Source: Owenia fusiformis (lineage: Eukaryota > Annelida > Polychaeta > Sabellida > Oweniidae). Taken from it: a stretch of DNA of 64,000 nucleotides. Below the pieces are notes generated by a model. The model ran no database searches. It was not told the DNA's origin and saw only the letters and a program-made list of their open reading frames with translations. Of this stretch, positions 23,027-35,400 are shown piece after piece. The DNA lies in assembly GCA_903813345.2 (NCBI GenBank), contig CAIIXF020000003.1:19482931-19546930 (forward strand), read 5' to 3'. A program made the position numbers and the translations under genes. The first letter of the stretch is position 1. Every line of letters begins with the position of its first letter.

Positions 23027-23909
23027 GATATATAACCTCCTTTTCTTTGTACCATGTGACACATATAGGTTCAGATAGAAGTTACACACGATTATGACTC
23101 CATATATCACTTCAGATCATCGGGGCGTCAATACATACGACAAGAATCAACACTGTTTCCCCATATGTCGGAAAGTTAAGACTCAGTGTCAAATCCACGT
23201 TCATCCTAGATTTTCATGTAATGATCAGTTTTTGCTAACGCTATGATAAAGATGATTTTTGCCAAATACATGCGTTGTCCATTCAACAAGTTCTTTATTC
23301 CAATGGATATCTACTTAAACTGCATATCTACACGTCCTTGCTTCCTTGCATATGCATGGTACCTTTTGCAATAATGAGAATTCCATAGTTCTTTTGAGAT
23401 ATGACCCTACAAACGTGTTTGATTAAAACAGGAATAAAGGCTCTATAAGCATTCCTATACAGTGAAAGTATATATTAGTACTTCACTCGTTAATAATTTC
23501 TGTTCAATATATTTGAAAGAAATGTTTATGAAAAGAAAGGAAATGGTATTTTTAGCATTCGTGTTTACTGGCTTTTATAACTAAGTTTGATCACGACAAT
23601 AAGATTTAATGTCAAGATGTTCCAAAAATATTACTCTTTATGCCAGTTTGGCTGTAAGGCCAATTCAACCTAAATTGAATACTTTTTTAAGGTGCTTTAG
23701 AGAATGTTGTATGACAAATAGAATGCATGATTGGGCTCACAAAGTGTAAATTAAAATTGTTAAATGCAATTTAATTTTTAATTTCTTTTGTAATTTAATT
23801 TCTTATGAAATATGGATGTCACGAAGAAAATATTATCTGGGCGAAAACTACACGGAGTACCCTGGTATATTGTTCTAATAAAAAATAGAATAGCATATAT
23901 CTTATCTTA
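23027..23909. other. Region between the paralogous membrane-protein genes, left part
   Basis: Includes the presumed promoter of paralog 1 (minus strand). AT-rich, with no further exon recognised. Confidence 0.35.
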
Positions 23910-24182
23910 TCCTATGCCCAGTAGAGTTTTAGGGAGATAAGTTGGTAAGATATGTCCCGTACCCTGATTTTGAGGTTGTATCCAACCTACATATCTCCCG
24001 CTCCAGGGCATATCTTCCCGCTTTGAAAATGATGTGAAAAGTTGAAAAAAAATTGGGGAAAATAAGCTAGAAAAAACGTTTGAAAACAATTTGAATAAAA
24101 AAAATTAGTGAAAAAAAATTAAGAAAAAAAAATTGACAAAAACAAAATTTGAAAAAATGAGAAAACTCTACTGGGAATAGGA
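23910..24182. mobile_element. MITE with 21-bp inverted ends, TA target
   Basis: Ends TCCTATGCCCAGTAGAGTTTT and (inverted) TCCTATTCCCAGTAGAGTTTT, flanked by TA. The inside is an A-rich, asymmetric 230 bp. The TA flanks suggest mobilisation by a Tc1/mariner-type transposase. Confidence 0.75.
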
Positions 24183-24190
24183 TAAAGCAG

Positions 24191-24328
24191 TTATGTACGG
24201 TCGGTTCGGATATGGGGTTTATCCCTCATGAGATATGCACATCCACTCTCAGTCCCTACGGTCCCTCAGGTACTTCATGCATATCTCCCTCTGGGTAAAC
24301 TCCATATCCAAAACCTCCCAGTACATAA
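24191..24328. mobile_element. Small MITE with GTACATAA ends
   Basis: Left TTATGTACGGTCGG with GGATATGGGGTTTA, right the complement (TAAACTCCATATCC, AGTACATAA). A truncated relative lies at 47515-47551. Directly next to the preceding MITE. Confidence 0.7.
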
Positions 24329-24774
24329 CCCTTTATAGTATTATTATTATATATAAATGTTATATAATAGGACGGTAACAGGCCCATATGTAGTTCACTA
24401 ATAGATAAATAAATGTTGTTTTAGAGCACCACTATGATGTCATTGGTCCACCTGTATGTTAATAGTTTTACATGTTACAATAATCAATTTCTTCATGTAG
24501 GGCGCACATTCAGCTAGCTACTGATCTAGGGAGAGAACCTTAGTCCGGGAATGCAGTAATAAAATATTACATTTCTTGTATACTTATATTCATCTTGTAT
24601 ACTTATATCCATTTCAAGTCCTGTCGAAAGTAGCAGTGTAAATCAGTTCATGAATATACAATTCGTCAGTACATTAGGTGACGTTTCATCTCAATATTCT
24701 TGAGCCTCGGATATTTTTTAAGTTTACTAATTCTTCGGAAATGCACTCAATGTCAATTAACTTTGTTCACTTGA

Positions 24775-26317
24775 CTAACCCAGTCTTTTCTTGTGAATAC
24801 CAATATTAGGCCGTGTGTTAACCTCCACTGGAAAGCGTGTCACTTTGATGCCCGATGACATGGCTGATGAAGGGGTTGAGTCTCCTATGGATTGATTGTT
24901 TATGTATGCGTCAATCTGTTCGTTGATTTCACTTGCATTATAGTAGTTGTACGGACTCAGGTGTTGGAGGCTGCTTATAGGTGGCGACTCTGTAGCTGAT
25001 TTCAAGCCATCGCTGGCAACCTGCGCATGCACGCGGCCATCTTTTATACCATCCCGCTGTGTATAATAGTCACGGTAGGGATACTGCCCTGGTCCTGACT
25101 GAGTAACCGTTGACAACGGGGCAACATCCGTAATTGTCGATTCTCTATGGGAAAATTGAAGGGATTGCGACGGGACTTCATTGAAGGATTGTTGCACGGG
25201 ATATCCTTTTTTATTGGTCTCATTCTCACTGTCATCGTTGAAGGATTGTTGCACGGGATATCCTTTTTTGTTGGTCTCATTCTCACTGCCCTCGTTGAAG
25301 GATTGTTGCACGGGATATCCTTTCTTGTTGGTCACATTCTCACTCTCCTCGGCAGGATTTGTTGGTGGATATTTAAGAGGACGAGGTATATTTATTTGGG
25401 GCTGGGGTGGTGACCTGTGGTATTTAAGCTGTTTTTCTAAGTATTGTTGCCTATCTTGTCTCCCTATAATCAAAAAAAATACATGTTAGAAAGTCATCAT
25501 GCAAACCACGTGACAACCGATCTCAACACAGATTCCCTACCAGATATTTGCCTTGATAAAAATGTTATATTTGTATATATGGATGCTATGGTATATATAC
25601 AATATTATTAGTTCAATCTTTTTGAACCTGAGAAGGTCATTGAAGGTGAAATCTCAAATCTTAAGTCAGATTTGAACTTTTGAGAACTTGTAGAGGATTT
25701 TTTAAAAAAGGTCAATTTGAAGAAAGTTGAAAAAATACCTTTTTGACCTTCAGAATGTCATTGAAAGTCAAATCTTTATTTGACCTTGGGAATATCATTG
25801 AAGGTCAAATCTATAGTCAGATTTGAACTTCTGATAACTTGTAGATGAATTTAAAAGTAATTTTGGTCAATTTGAAGCAAGTTGAAAAAATACCTTTTTG
25901 ACATTTTTTTTTACCTTGAGAAGGTCAATGAAGGCCAAGTCTAAAATCAAAAGTCAGATTTGAACTTCTGTTAACTTGTAGATGATTTTGAAAAAAACTG
26001 AAGTCAGTCTAAACAGTATTTGTTAAAATTGTCAATTAGAAATGTTTTTATCAGGGGGATGAAGAAAGCCCACGATTTAGTCCACTGACTTTTGTGCCAT
26101 CTATTGGTAGTTTTTAATTACAGGGCTGCTTGAGGATTGAAGAATTTGAATACAAATGTTACATTACATTTATGATGCATTAATACTCACTCCAAAAGTA
26201 ATAAGCCACCCAGGCGATTGTGATCAGAAAAAGTAAAGTAAGAACTATTCCAGCAGAAATAAGTCCGATTTCAAGAGGAGTAAACGTAATTAATATGTTG
26301 TTTGACTGGCCATCCAT
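24775..26317 (-). CDS. Unknown single-pass membrane protein, paralog 2
   Basis: Exons 26317-26191 and 25463-24775 on the minus strand, about 271 codons, with the same intron position and phase as paralog 1. Exon 1 (MDGQSNNILITFTPLEIG plus a helix ending AWVAYYFW) is nearly identical at protein level to paralog 1. Exon 2 starts RRQDRQQYLEKQ. It differs in its repeats: a 19-residue unit SENETNKKGYPVQQSFN plus two residues occurs three times (57-bp units near 25180, 25237 and 25294), whereas paralog 1 has one degenerate unit. The C-terminal motif GIKVTRFPVEVNTRPNIGI occurs once here and twice in paralog 1. Shared block LSPYNYYNASEINEQIDAYI. A tandem duplicate in the same orientation; function unknown. 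Confidence 0.78.
25615..26030. repeat. AGGTCA-rich repeat fragment
   Basis: In the intron of paralog 2. Words such as GAGAAGGTCATTGAAGGT, GTCAGATTTGAACTT and GAGAACTTGTAGA match the larger element at 43.85-45.65 kb. Two or three partial units, without the terminal hairpin. Confidence 0.75.
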
Positions 26318-28729
26318 GATTTATTTACCGATTTCCGTGTGAACCATCAAATACTTATGCAGTTTTCGTTCATACTTCAAATGTCACTACAAAGGCTTCA
26401 AATGTCACAACGTATGTCACAACATAGAATCCAAATGTCATATCATTTGCAGCAAGTGAAATCCAAACAGTTATCCGCGTTACTACGAATGTTCAAAGTA
26501 TCACTCCAAAACATTCAGATATTGTGTCACTCACTATGTTGTTCATATCCTTAAAAATGATTCATTTTGGCCGTTTCTCTTCAATTAAGCCATCGCCTTC
26601 TGTTTCATGAGTAAGCCATCTACACGCCCCTAATAATGGTACTTTGGTGAGTTAAACAGATTCAATAAAGCTCAGATATCACTCTCATACTTAGCTTAGT
26701 CATATTCCAAGAAGTTAAAGGTGTTTCCACATTAATATTCTATTTGCTTGACCAACATTGCTTATATTTGCTCTATTGTAAACTGAGCTGTTCCGCTTTG
26801 TATCCGTCAGTTGGAGGGCGGATTAAGGATTTTACATATTTTGGTTTTACATGCGGATGAAAATAAATTATTTTTGTTTGGTGTACAATGGCGTTATGTA
26901 ATTCGTGGGTATACTTTTCATGGCCAGCTTGTGAATTAACCTTTAAGAAAAATATTAAAGAAAAACGGGTTTTTGTATAAATCCATGTGAGAGCAATGCA
27001 TGTCAATCGTTTGAGAGGTAAATGAGTTTGAAAGATTTTACTACTGAGAGGGCCTACTGAAAATGCACGTTTTGAAAATTGACCTTAATTATCCTATGAA
27101 CTTAACCGTTAACAGTACCCCAGTTTCCAAGAATGAATGAGGTATATAGTAGCTTTTTAAAAATTCGTTCACTTCTTCTGAGGCAAGCCCCCCCCCCCCC
27201 ACCATAGGCCTAGTATAATATTTTTTGACCCTAGGAGTATTTCAGTAGGAACCGTGAGCTTGCGTAATATTTAAAGTAAAACCAAGTAGCACGGAAGTGT
27301 GCCTTATTATATGATTTATGTCATTTTGCGCTATTTTGATTCATGGAACTATTTCAATGGGATTACAGTCAAATTCAAAGAAATTTGTATAAGTTGTTAT
27401 TACGGATTTGTTTGGAGTTTTTACAATGATTTATGAATGAATAAGTCATGATGCTTTACGTAATCATAACTCGGGAATTCAGTGCCTATTTCTCAGTGTA
27501 GGTAATGCTAGTTAACTAATGTTAGTTTTATCCCTCAAATGTGTTAAAATATGTACTTAACCAAAGAGACCCCAGGGGTGTAGCCAACATATATCATCGC
27601 CTATCATTTTTCAAAGCACTTAACCTTATTTGAATATACTGCTCAGAGACTGTAACTGGCAACCCAGTTTACTTTCCATATTGTTAAGACCATGCTGACG
27701 GGTGGGGGATGGAGGTGGGGAGTGCGAGGCTGGAGATACATAATTTACACAACACTGCTTGTCATGTTCATCTTCTCTGTGCGGATAATATGCCCATTAG
27801 GGTGTCATCCGCCTTATCGGATGTTTCACCAGATGTTTGAAAATAAATAAATGAAATGAAAATGTGTAGCCAGGAGGCAAAACTCAAGCTAACAGAATGC
27901 AATACTACAATACGACATAATTTTCAGTTTCAGTTTACGAAACGTTTCAAAATATGTTGGTGTGGCAGTTTCCTTACTTGCCTCATGGCGAGCATCCTCC
28001 AATCACAGTGCTTCAAAATCCAGAATCTATTCTTTAAGAAGGAGGTTCGGATTCTGGACACCTGCTTAGGAGGATGCATAGCGAGGTACGGCAATGGAAC
28101 CATAAGCCCATTTCTAGCCAAAATGTTAACGATATCGTTATAAAATTGAGGATTTAGTGAAATAAAATAAACTTTTAATAAATTATATAAGTGCCTTTTG
28201 ATTCAGTACAAGTCACAGTCTTCCTACCGATTTTGAGTGATTTCCATTTTATGGGTTTAGTGCAAAATATGGACCCTCTCTATAAGGAACAACTATGAAC
28301 AAGAATTAGGCCAGTAAGGAGAGAGTTCTCTGTACACAGGTTTCACTGTATTTGCAATGCAGGCTATCTATCATTATAGGGTATATGAAGGACCAATGAG
28401 CCAAAGAAAGATATCGCTGCCCAGGAGGAACCAATCCAATAACAAACAGAACAAACAGTTTTCATATAATTATATATTCACAACTTATACACTCTTTATA
28501 AAACTACAAAAGCTTAAATATTTCAGACAGTTTACAGTGTTTATTGTAGAATTATTCCCGTATAAGCAGGAAAACTGTTAGACTGTCAAACTGTTAGAAA
28601 TTATAAATAACTATAAAATATAATAATCTAGAAAAATACACCACACAAACATGTAACAAAATTTGTCTATAAAAGGACATGATCATATGAGTTTATGTGA
28701 AATAGAACATCACTTGTCTATTTTTGGGG
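26318..28729. other. Intergenic DNA, possible LINE 3' end near 27700-27860
   Basis: No gene recognised. At 27690-27860 a GC-richer block ends in AAAATAAATAAATGAAATG, like the 3' end and tail of a truncated LINE. A long C-tract lies near 27190 and a weak repeat of the GAACAAGGAA type near 28265-28350. Confidence 0.4.
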
Positions 28730-29200
28730 GGGTTGTCGAGTTGGCGGAGACGGCTTGAGCGCCAGCACGTTCAGGCTAGGCGATTGGGTGCCGTATCTCT
28801 GCAGCTCTAATATGCATTTCTGCTAACCCAAGGATTTTTGTTGAATTAATGTTAACTTCTGACTATCCAACGAAAGGATATTATCTGTAGCTAATGCTAA
28901 TGCTAGTGCTAATAGGACATTACGTTTATCACTGCCACTAATGTACCATTCTCCAAGGACTGACTGTGGATCTAAAAGTTAAAACTCTAATGCCTCTAAA
29001 TGTATGGAGGAGGAGATATCATGTGGTTGGAGAAAGGCTGGCATAATCTAGCATGTCTAGAGTGCACTGACGCCGAATCGAATGACTAACTTTTAACGAA
29101 TGGGTTTTTAAGACTGACTTTTAACTGTTAATTTTAGTACATTTGATTTTAGGATTATTTATTGTCTTATTTACATTGTATCAATAAATGTCATTTTCGA
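28730..29200 (+). repeat. Possible SINE with tRNA-like head
   Basis: The head GTTGTCGAGTTGGCGGAGAC with GGCTTGAGCGCCAG resembles the 5' half of a Leu/Ser-type tRNA with an A box. A GC-poor body follows and the end reads CAATAAATGTC. No convincing B box was found, so it could also be part of another repeat. Confidence 0.35.
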
Positions 29201-29495
29201 TACATGGTAAATTCGAGAACTTTCAAATAAGCTCACAGCTGTAATTTGATAATGCCACACAAAATGCAAAAAAAGCAACAAACCTCAGACTCGGCAAAAA
29301 ACTAATGTTTACCTGCAACTTGAAATATGACATACATATCTTTTGCTTCTAATTTTGAATTAAAGCTTCCAAGATATTCTATAAAACACATTATTATAAT
29401 AATGACTAGCAATGCCAAACAATATTTACTTCATCCAAAAACATTTATCAACTTCGTATTGTAATAATGACTAGCGATGACGTGCCATACACAAT

Positions 29496-32400
29496 TCACT
29501 TCATCTCAAAAAATTGATCAACCTCACTTTGGTTCGCGTTAAGTGAATCCGCAGAGGAAGAGTCAAAATTCAACCTTGGTGTTAAGGCAACATTATCAAA
29601 ATTATCATTATATGCATCATCTGCCTCAAGACTTAGTCTGTCTACTGGAATGTCATGGTCTGAGAAAACTACACCCTTTGGTCTTGTAGTTGTATTGACT
29701 TTGTTATCTGAAGACGTCACTCTTTGATTTGCCCAGTTTTGGTCCCGTTTCATATTTTGGTCCAAGTTTTCTGAATTTGGAGGATTTTGAGATTTTCCCC
29801 CATCCATATTTTGACCGCTCCAAGTTTGACCAGAGGAAGCTGATTTCATACTTCTTTCTAATTTCTCCAACAAACGTGGAGATTCTTGAGATGAACCAGG
29901 CCTCATTTTTTCTTCAATTTTGTCAAGAGTTGGGTTTTGTTTGTATGCATTGTGAGGTAGTGGATAATCAGCTTGTTGGGGTTTGTCACCATGAACCACC
30001 CAATCTCTATGAATCACAAGCAGTTGGCGACATTTCTTGATGTCACTTTCGTAAAATGGGTTGTTTGGGAACTTCTGGTTGAACCTCCCTCTCTCCTGAA
30101 ATAACATTAAAAATAAATAAAAATGACCTCCATGATATCAGATCATTTTGTGTGATATCATTTTTATATCCCCGCCACAAGTGTTGACATATTGTTATAC
30201 ATGTACGAACTTGTAGTCTCCAACTTATTTGTGGCAGTGGTTGGTGTTTGGCTTGGCATCAGGAATCCATAACAAATGGCAGGTGGTGATATTTTCCATG
30301 TTAATGCCTTGTTGAAATTATCAATGAGTTGACATTGAATATAATGAATATCATGGACATTATGACATCATAGCAAAGGAACAATAGAATTCTTAACCAT
30401 ATGACAGATGCTTAAATCTGCTCAACTGGACAATGACAATTTTGTACAATTTTACATGTGAATAAAATGAATGGTGGGTTACGGTACCAGGCCCATAGCC
30501 AGGGGGGGAGGTTCGAGGGGACCCCCCTGGCCAAAAATTCTTTCAAAATCATGCAGTTTTTCATCATTCTGAGCACTTTTAAGTGATTTGGGCCATTTTT
30601 GAACCAAAATTGTCAAAAGTGAACACCCCCTGGAATTTTTCAAAAAGTGACCCCCCCTTGGCAAATCCTGGCTACAGGCCTGTGTACTATATCCCCTACC
30701 CTTTACCAAGGGAAGAGAGCAACCGATTCAAGAAGAATTTTGAACAATTTAACATGTTTCTGGATATAACAAGCAAAGTTATGCTGATGAGAAAAAACAA
30801 TAACTTACTTTATCTAAAGTAACACTCTCAAACTCAGTGAGCTGTTTCTGGAAGCCATAGTTGGGATTAGCACACCTACGGGCCCCTCTAACTGCATTTA
30901 ATGCATCACGCCATCCCAGGTCTGTTGATGTCATAATGTAAGCCACAGTTACTGTGACACTGCGTGAGACACCTGCCAGACTAAAACAATTATTCTTACT
31001 GTAACAATGCGTGAGACACCTGCCAGACATTTTGTTAATTTCATATTAACAGCAAAACATCACTTTTGCTGTAATAACCAAGATGTAGGTGTTAACACTA
31101 TCAGGTGACTAACTTGTTTGCATACACGAACATGTAAAGTCCCTTAAACTGGAATTAAAAATTTTGGTTGACCTATCTGACTTTTCATCTAGTCTTTTTA
31201 AGTATGACATACAGTAAAACTTGTCTGATGGAATACCTCTCTGTAGGGAAAACCTATGAACAAGGAATGCTTTTCAAAAGAACCGAAAAATAGTATAGTT
31301 TCCATATAGCTTCTGAAATCTCGCTAAACCTCGTTTTTCGTGAGATTTTAAGAGATTTGCACATTAAACCCCTAATGACTTCCATTACCTTCTTTTAAAT
31401 GGCATATTTGAATTTAGGGAAATGTTTTCTCCTATAATAGCTTTGATTTACACAGTAACTTATGTAATTTGAATAATTTTCTATGACAATGACAAAAAAA
31501 CTTGGGCCAAATCTCCATAGATGCAATGCTAAAATTCTTTAAAACCTTGGATTATTTGTATGTCAACCAATATTTGCATGTTTGATCACAACATGTACAT
31601 AAATAGGGTCATCATGTGGTATATCATTCAAGTTTAATACAGATTCGACTAACACCCTTTGATAAATCATGAAATTAAGCCACTTTTCCAAGATTTTAGC
31701 ATGTAAGTGAATGGAACTCTAGCCCAAATCAAAATCTGAATAAAAGATGGCAGCACTAGATTTCATTGCTTTTTCTGCTATTTAGAAACTATCCTATTTT
31801 CCATTCACTTACATGTTGACGGACCCTCTCTGTAGGGAAAACCTGTGAACAGGGAACAAGGAACTCTATTTTGGGGCAAATCATGAAAATTCACCTGTGA
31901 ACAAGGAATATGAAATATTGGTGACACTGCATATTCCATTGGTATTCAGAGGTGTAAAAATCTAAATCCAATATCTGATTCTGAAAAGCTTGGATTAATA
32001 TGATTGAGATTAAGATAAGCCAATTGTTTACAGGATGTAGCATCCAACCAACTGCTAATTACCCTGATATATTTTAAAACTAATACTAATCTGTACTTCA
32101 ATATACAAAAGAGTGATCAATCTATATCTAGGGTCTGATGTTGACTATACTTTGAATGTAAAAGTTGGTTTCCATTATTGACCAAACCAATTTGATTCAA
32201 GAAAAGCTTTTTACATGAATGCCTAAATTAATGGTCTTAAGATCGTCAGAAGAATTCACTGGGTTTAACTGAATACTTTCACATGTCAAAATTGCTTCAA
32301 AAATCTCCTAAAATAAATTTCAATGAACATTTCCAAAACCTTATAATATTGAATCCTAAAACATGTTTGTAAATAATTATGAAGAGAAAATGCAATACTA

Positions 32401-35400
32401 ATTGACTTATGCAATGAACATTAAGTTTTAATACCCCAATATTTACACAGAAACCAATGGGAGGTGTGAAGAGCAACCCACTAGATAAAATGAGTGAACT
32501 GCCATCTATACGAGTCCTGGCTGCCATTGTCCTGATGAAATAAACACGATTTTATTATTTTTTATACTTACCAATGTACGAGTACAGTCCCTCCATCAAG
32601 CCTTGCTTGGTGAATAAAGTCTATGGCTTGTCGGAAAAACTGTGATAACTCCTGCCTTGCATTATCACTTGCTTCAATCAACAGGTATGTCTTGTCCTTT
32701 AAATAAAAACATTAACATAATACATGGAAATTATTCTTAATTAATCATAATGTTAAATATGCAGAGCCAGATGTATTTATTCATTACTACTGGTATATTT
32801 AATGGTTCTAACTGATATTAGTAGTGAGAACATATTGGAGAATTTTGAAATTATTGCCATGACTTCTGTGACGTGGGGCAAATCAGCTTCAGCTTGAGCA
32901 AATCAAACTAGAAATTAAATGAAATCATCATTCAATGCCTGAATGCTGAGTATGGAGTTTAGTAAAGCGAATCACTCAGATTTGAAAATGGTGTAAAGTA
33001 GAAAAATATTCAATGGTTGTATAATAATACAACATCAGGGCTAGGAAGCCAACAACTTTTTACTTGCGAAAAGATTGTTCTTGAACCTCGCAAAGTTCAA
33101 ATCCTGATAAAAATCCTCAAAATCACAGAGCAATTTTACTTTTATGACTAATGAGATTGTTACCTCATGAATTTTCCTTGCAGTGTCATGAATGGCTAGG
33201 ACGTGAGTTATACCATGGTCATCTAGTTTTTGTTTGTTCTGGGCATCACGGATGTTTCCCACGTAGAGCCCTGGCAATATCTACAACATAATAGAATGGT
33301 GATTGACCAGACATGTATGGGGCTGGATTAGATGGGAGGGGGGGTTAATTAGAAGGGGGATTAGCTTGGGAGTGTGTGATCTCAGGAAAAAATATCTGAT
33401 AGTCATTGTGTTAACTTCTTTATTAATAATCTCAACTCAATGGAAGACTTGCAGTGGATGGAAAAATAGATGGATGGTAGCATTGTTCAGCTTCAGCTAG
33501 TATATTATTTCTTTATATTGAGAAGTTGATAAATGTTTAAATACTTAATTATGTAAATCTTTTAAGTCTCTTTAAAATGAGATTCTACAAGATTTCAAAG
33601 CAGCAAAACCTCAATTAGTCATATTATTCAGAGCATCTTGCTAGTTTCAACACAGATTTAGTCTAATAGTGTTAAAGGAATTGACAATAATTTTAAAATT
33701 ACCTCCTGTTCAAGTTGCAATCATTTTTATAGATTATATTGATAGATTTAATATCACTGAATATGGAATTGCTTGTTGAGAACCACACAACATTACCATT
33801 TTTCATTTATTTGAGATTTAAGCAGGGGTCCATTTTTTAAAGAAATAATCATTTTAAAAGATTTCTTGTGAATAGATAATAAATAAGTGCAAAAAGTATG
33901 AATTATTATATATCAAGAGCATAATGTAAAATTTCAACTGAAAAGTTAGATCAAAATGGAATCCAAATTCACAGTAGGGGGTATAACTCATCAAACACTG
34001 TATAATTTTTTAAAACTTATTGTTACAGCCTTATGTTTTTAATTTGCTTTTGTTAGTTAGGATTATATCATTGACCATTCATGAATTTTTGTGAACCATA
34101 CAAGGTTACAGAACTTCATTTATGAACGATTTCAGCAGGGGTCTATTTTACGAAAATTAAATATTTTTCCGGATAGTTCTTAGATGGAAAGCTAGTACAT
34201 TGTTACGATTAAATTACATCATTAAGGTGTATAAATCATAAAAACAGGTTTCATCCTGATGTCTACAACCTAATTCGTATAAGGCCATGTCAAATGGGGG
34301 GGGGGGGGGCATTGACCTCCATTTGGGGATCTTTATTACTCATATGATTTCAATATTACAATAATGTCGGTATCATTATAAACAGGCACTAAATAAGTGT
34401 AGAGTATTATAAAAACGTTGACAGCAAGAAGATTTATAAAATTGAAACTGTAAAACGAGATAACATTTGGGCTCTAAAATCACAATGATTGGTATAACTA
34501 ATCAAATGTTTACTTTTTAAGGTTATTATCATATCCTAGCAATTTAAATAGTTTTAAATAGTTATAATTGAATTATTTGCAGTTTCTGAATTTTTCGAAT
34601 ATCTTAAAATGGTTCAGATTTTCATTTATTGAAGATTTAATTCAAGTCAAATTCAAAAAGATGAATATTTTTGTGGATAGTACTCAGATCAATTACTATT
34701 ATTACCACCTTGCCGGGAATGTTATAGGGGTATTAGTGCTAGTTTAGAAGGCATTTATGTTACTTTATCGATCTGAGCAATATGTGACGTCATAGTGGCG
34801 GGCCATAGTTGCGGGCCAATTATGCATTAACGCCCGGCAATTTTCCCCGGGAAATGACATATCTTTCAATGCATATAATTTTTGCTATTTCAGCCCTGGG
34901 CATTAACTGTGGTAATACTAATAACCTCATTTCTGCAGGCAATATTAAACAAATACTGGATGATCAGGAGCTTGATATGGCAGAATACCTATTTGAGAAA
35001 AAAATATTGGGCGAGGCGGTATTTATTAATTTCAATATAGAGCGTTCGGGTTCTAGCATTGCCTCATGGGATAGTCTATTTTCTACTAAATAAAATAATC
35101 TATTACTAAAGTTATGTGCTTGCAGAGATAGCCTGTATCGCAAAAATCATATATCCTTTCACCCCACATCATATCATATGCTTTATTGATGTTAAAATCC
35201 AATTTTATAAATAGCGCGAATACATTCTTAATTCATCTTAGATTATAATTTGAATGCAAAAGCCGATTCATAAGTAGATAATTCGTTGTAAACTTCAAAA
35301 GTGTCAATATCTAATCTTTTTTATTATTATGGACCTCTGTTAAACCCCTCAATGATAAGTAAACGATAATGTTGACAGGTTCTCAACGGATGAAAACGTA

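Noticed and set aside
25044-25489. Overlapping plus- and minus-strand frames with repeated LLHGISF or CCTGYPFLL patterns
   Set aside because: Shadows of the 19-residue repeats in paralog 2 on the minus strand.
28730-28815. Functional tRNA gene
   Set aside because: An A-box-like start is present but no proper B box, anticodon arm or acceptor pairing could be found.
34290-34305. Poly-G/C tracts (also near 27190, 36360, 41520 and 46000) as regulatory G-quadruplex sites
   Set aside because: They are simple homopolymer runs, some of them remains of the G-tract MITE family; nothing else supports a role.
34809-35093. 94-codon frame in the DUSP intron
   Set aside because: No recognisable domain, no second exon, repeat-rich surroundings; noted only as unassigned DNA.
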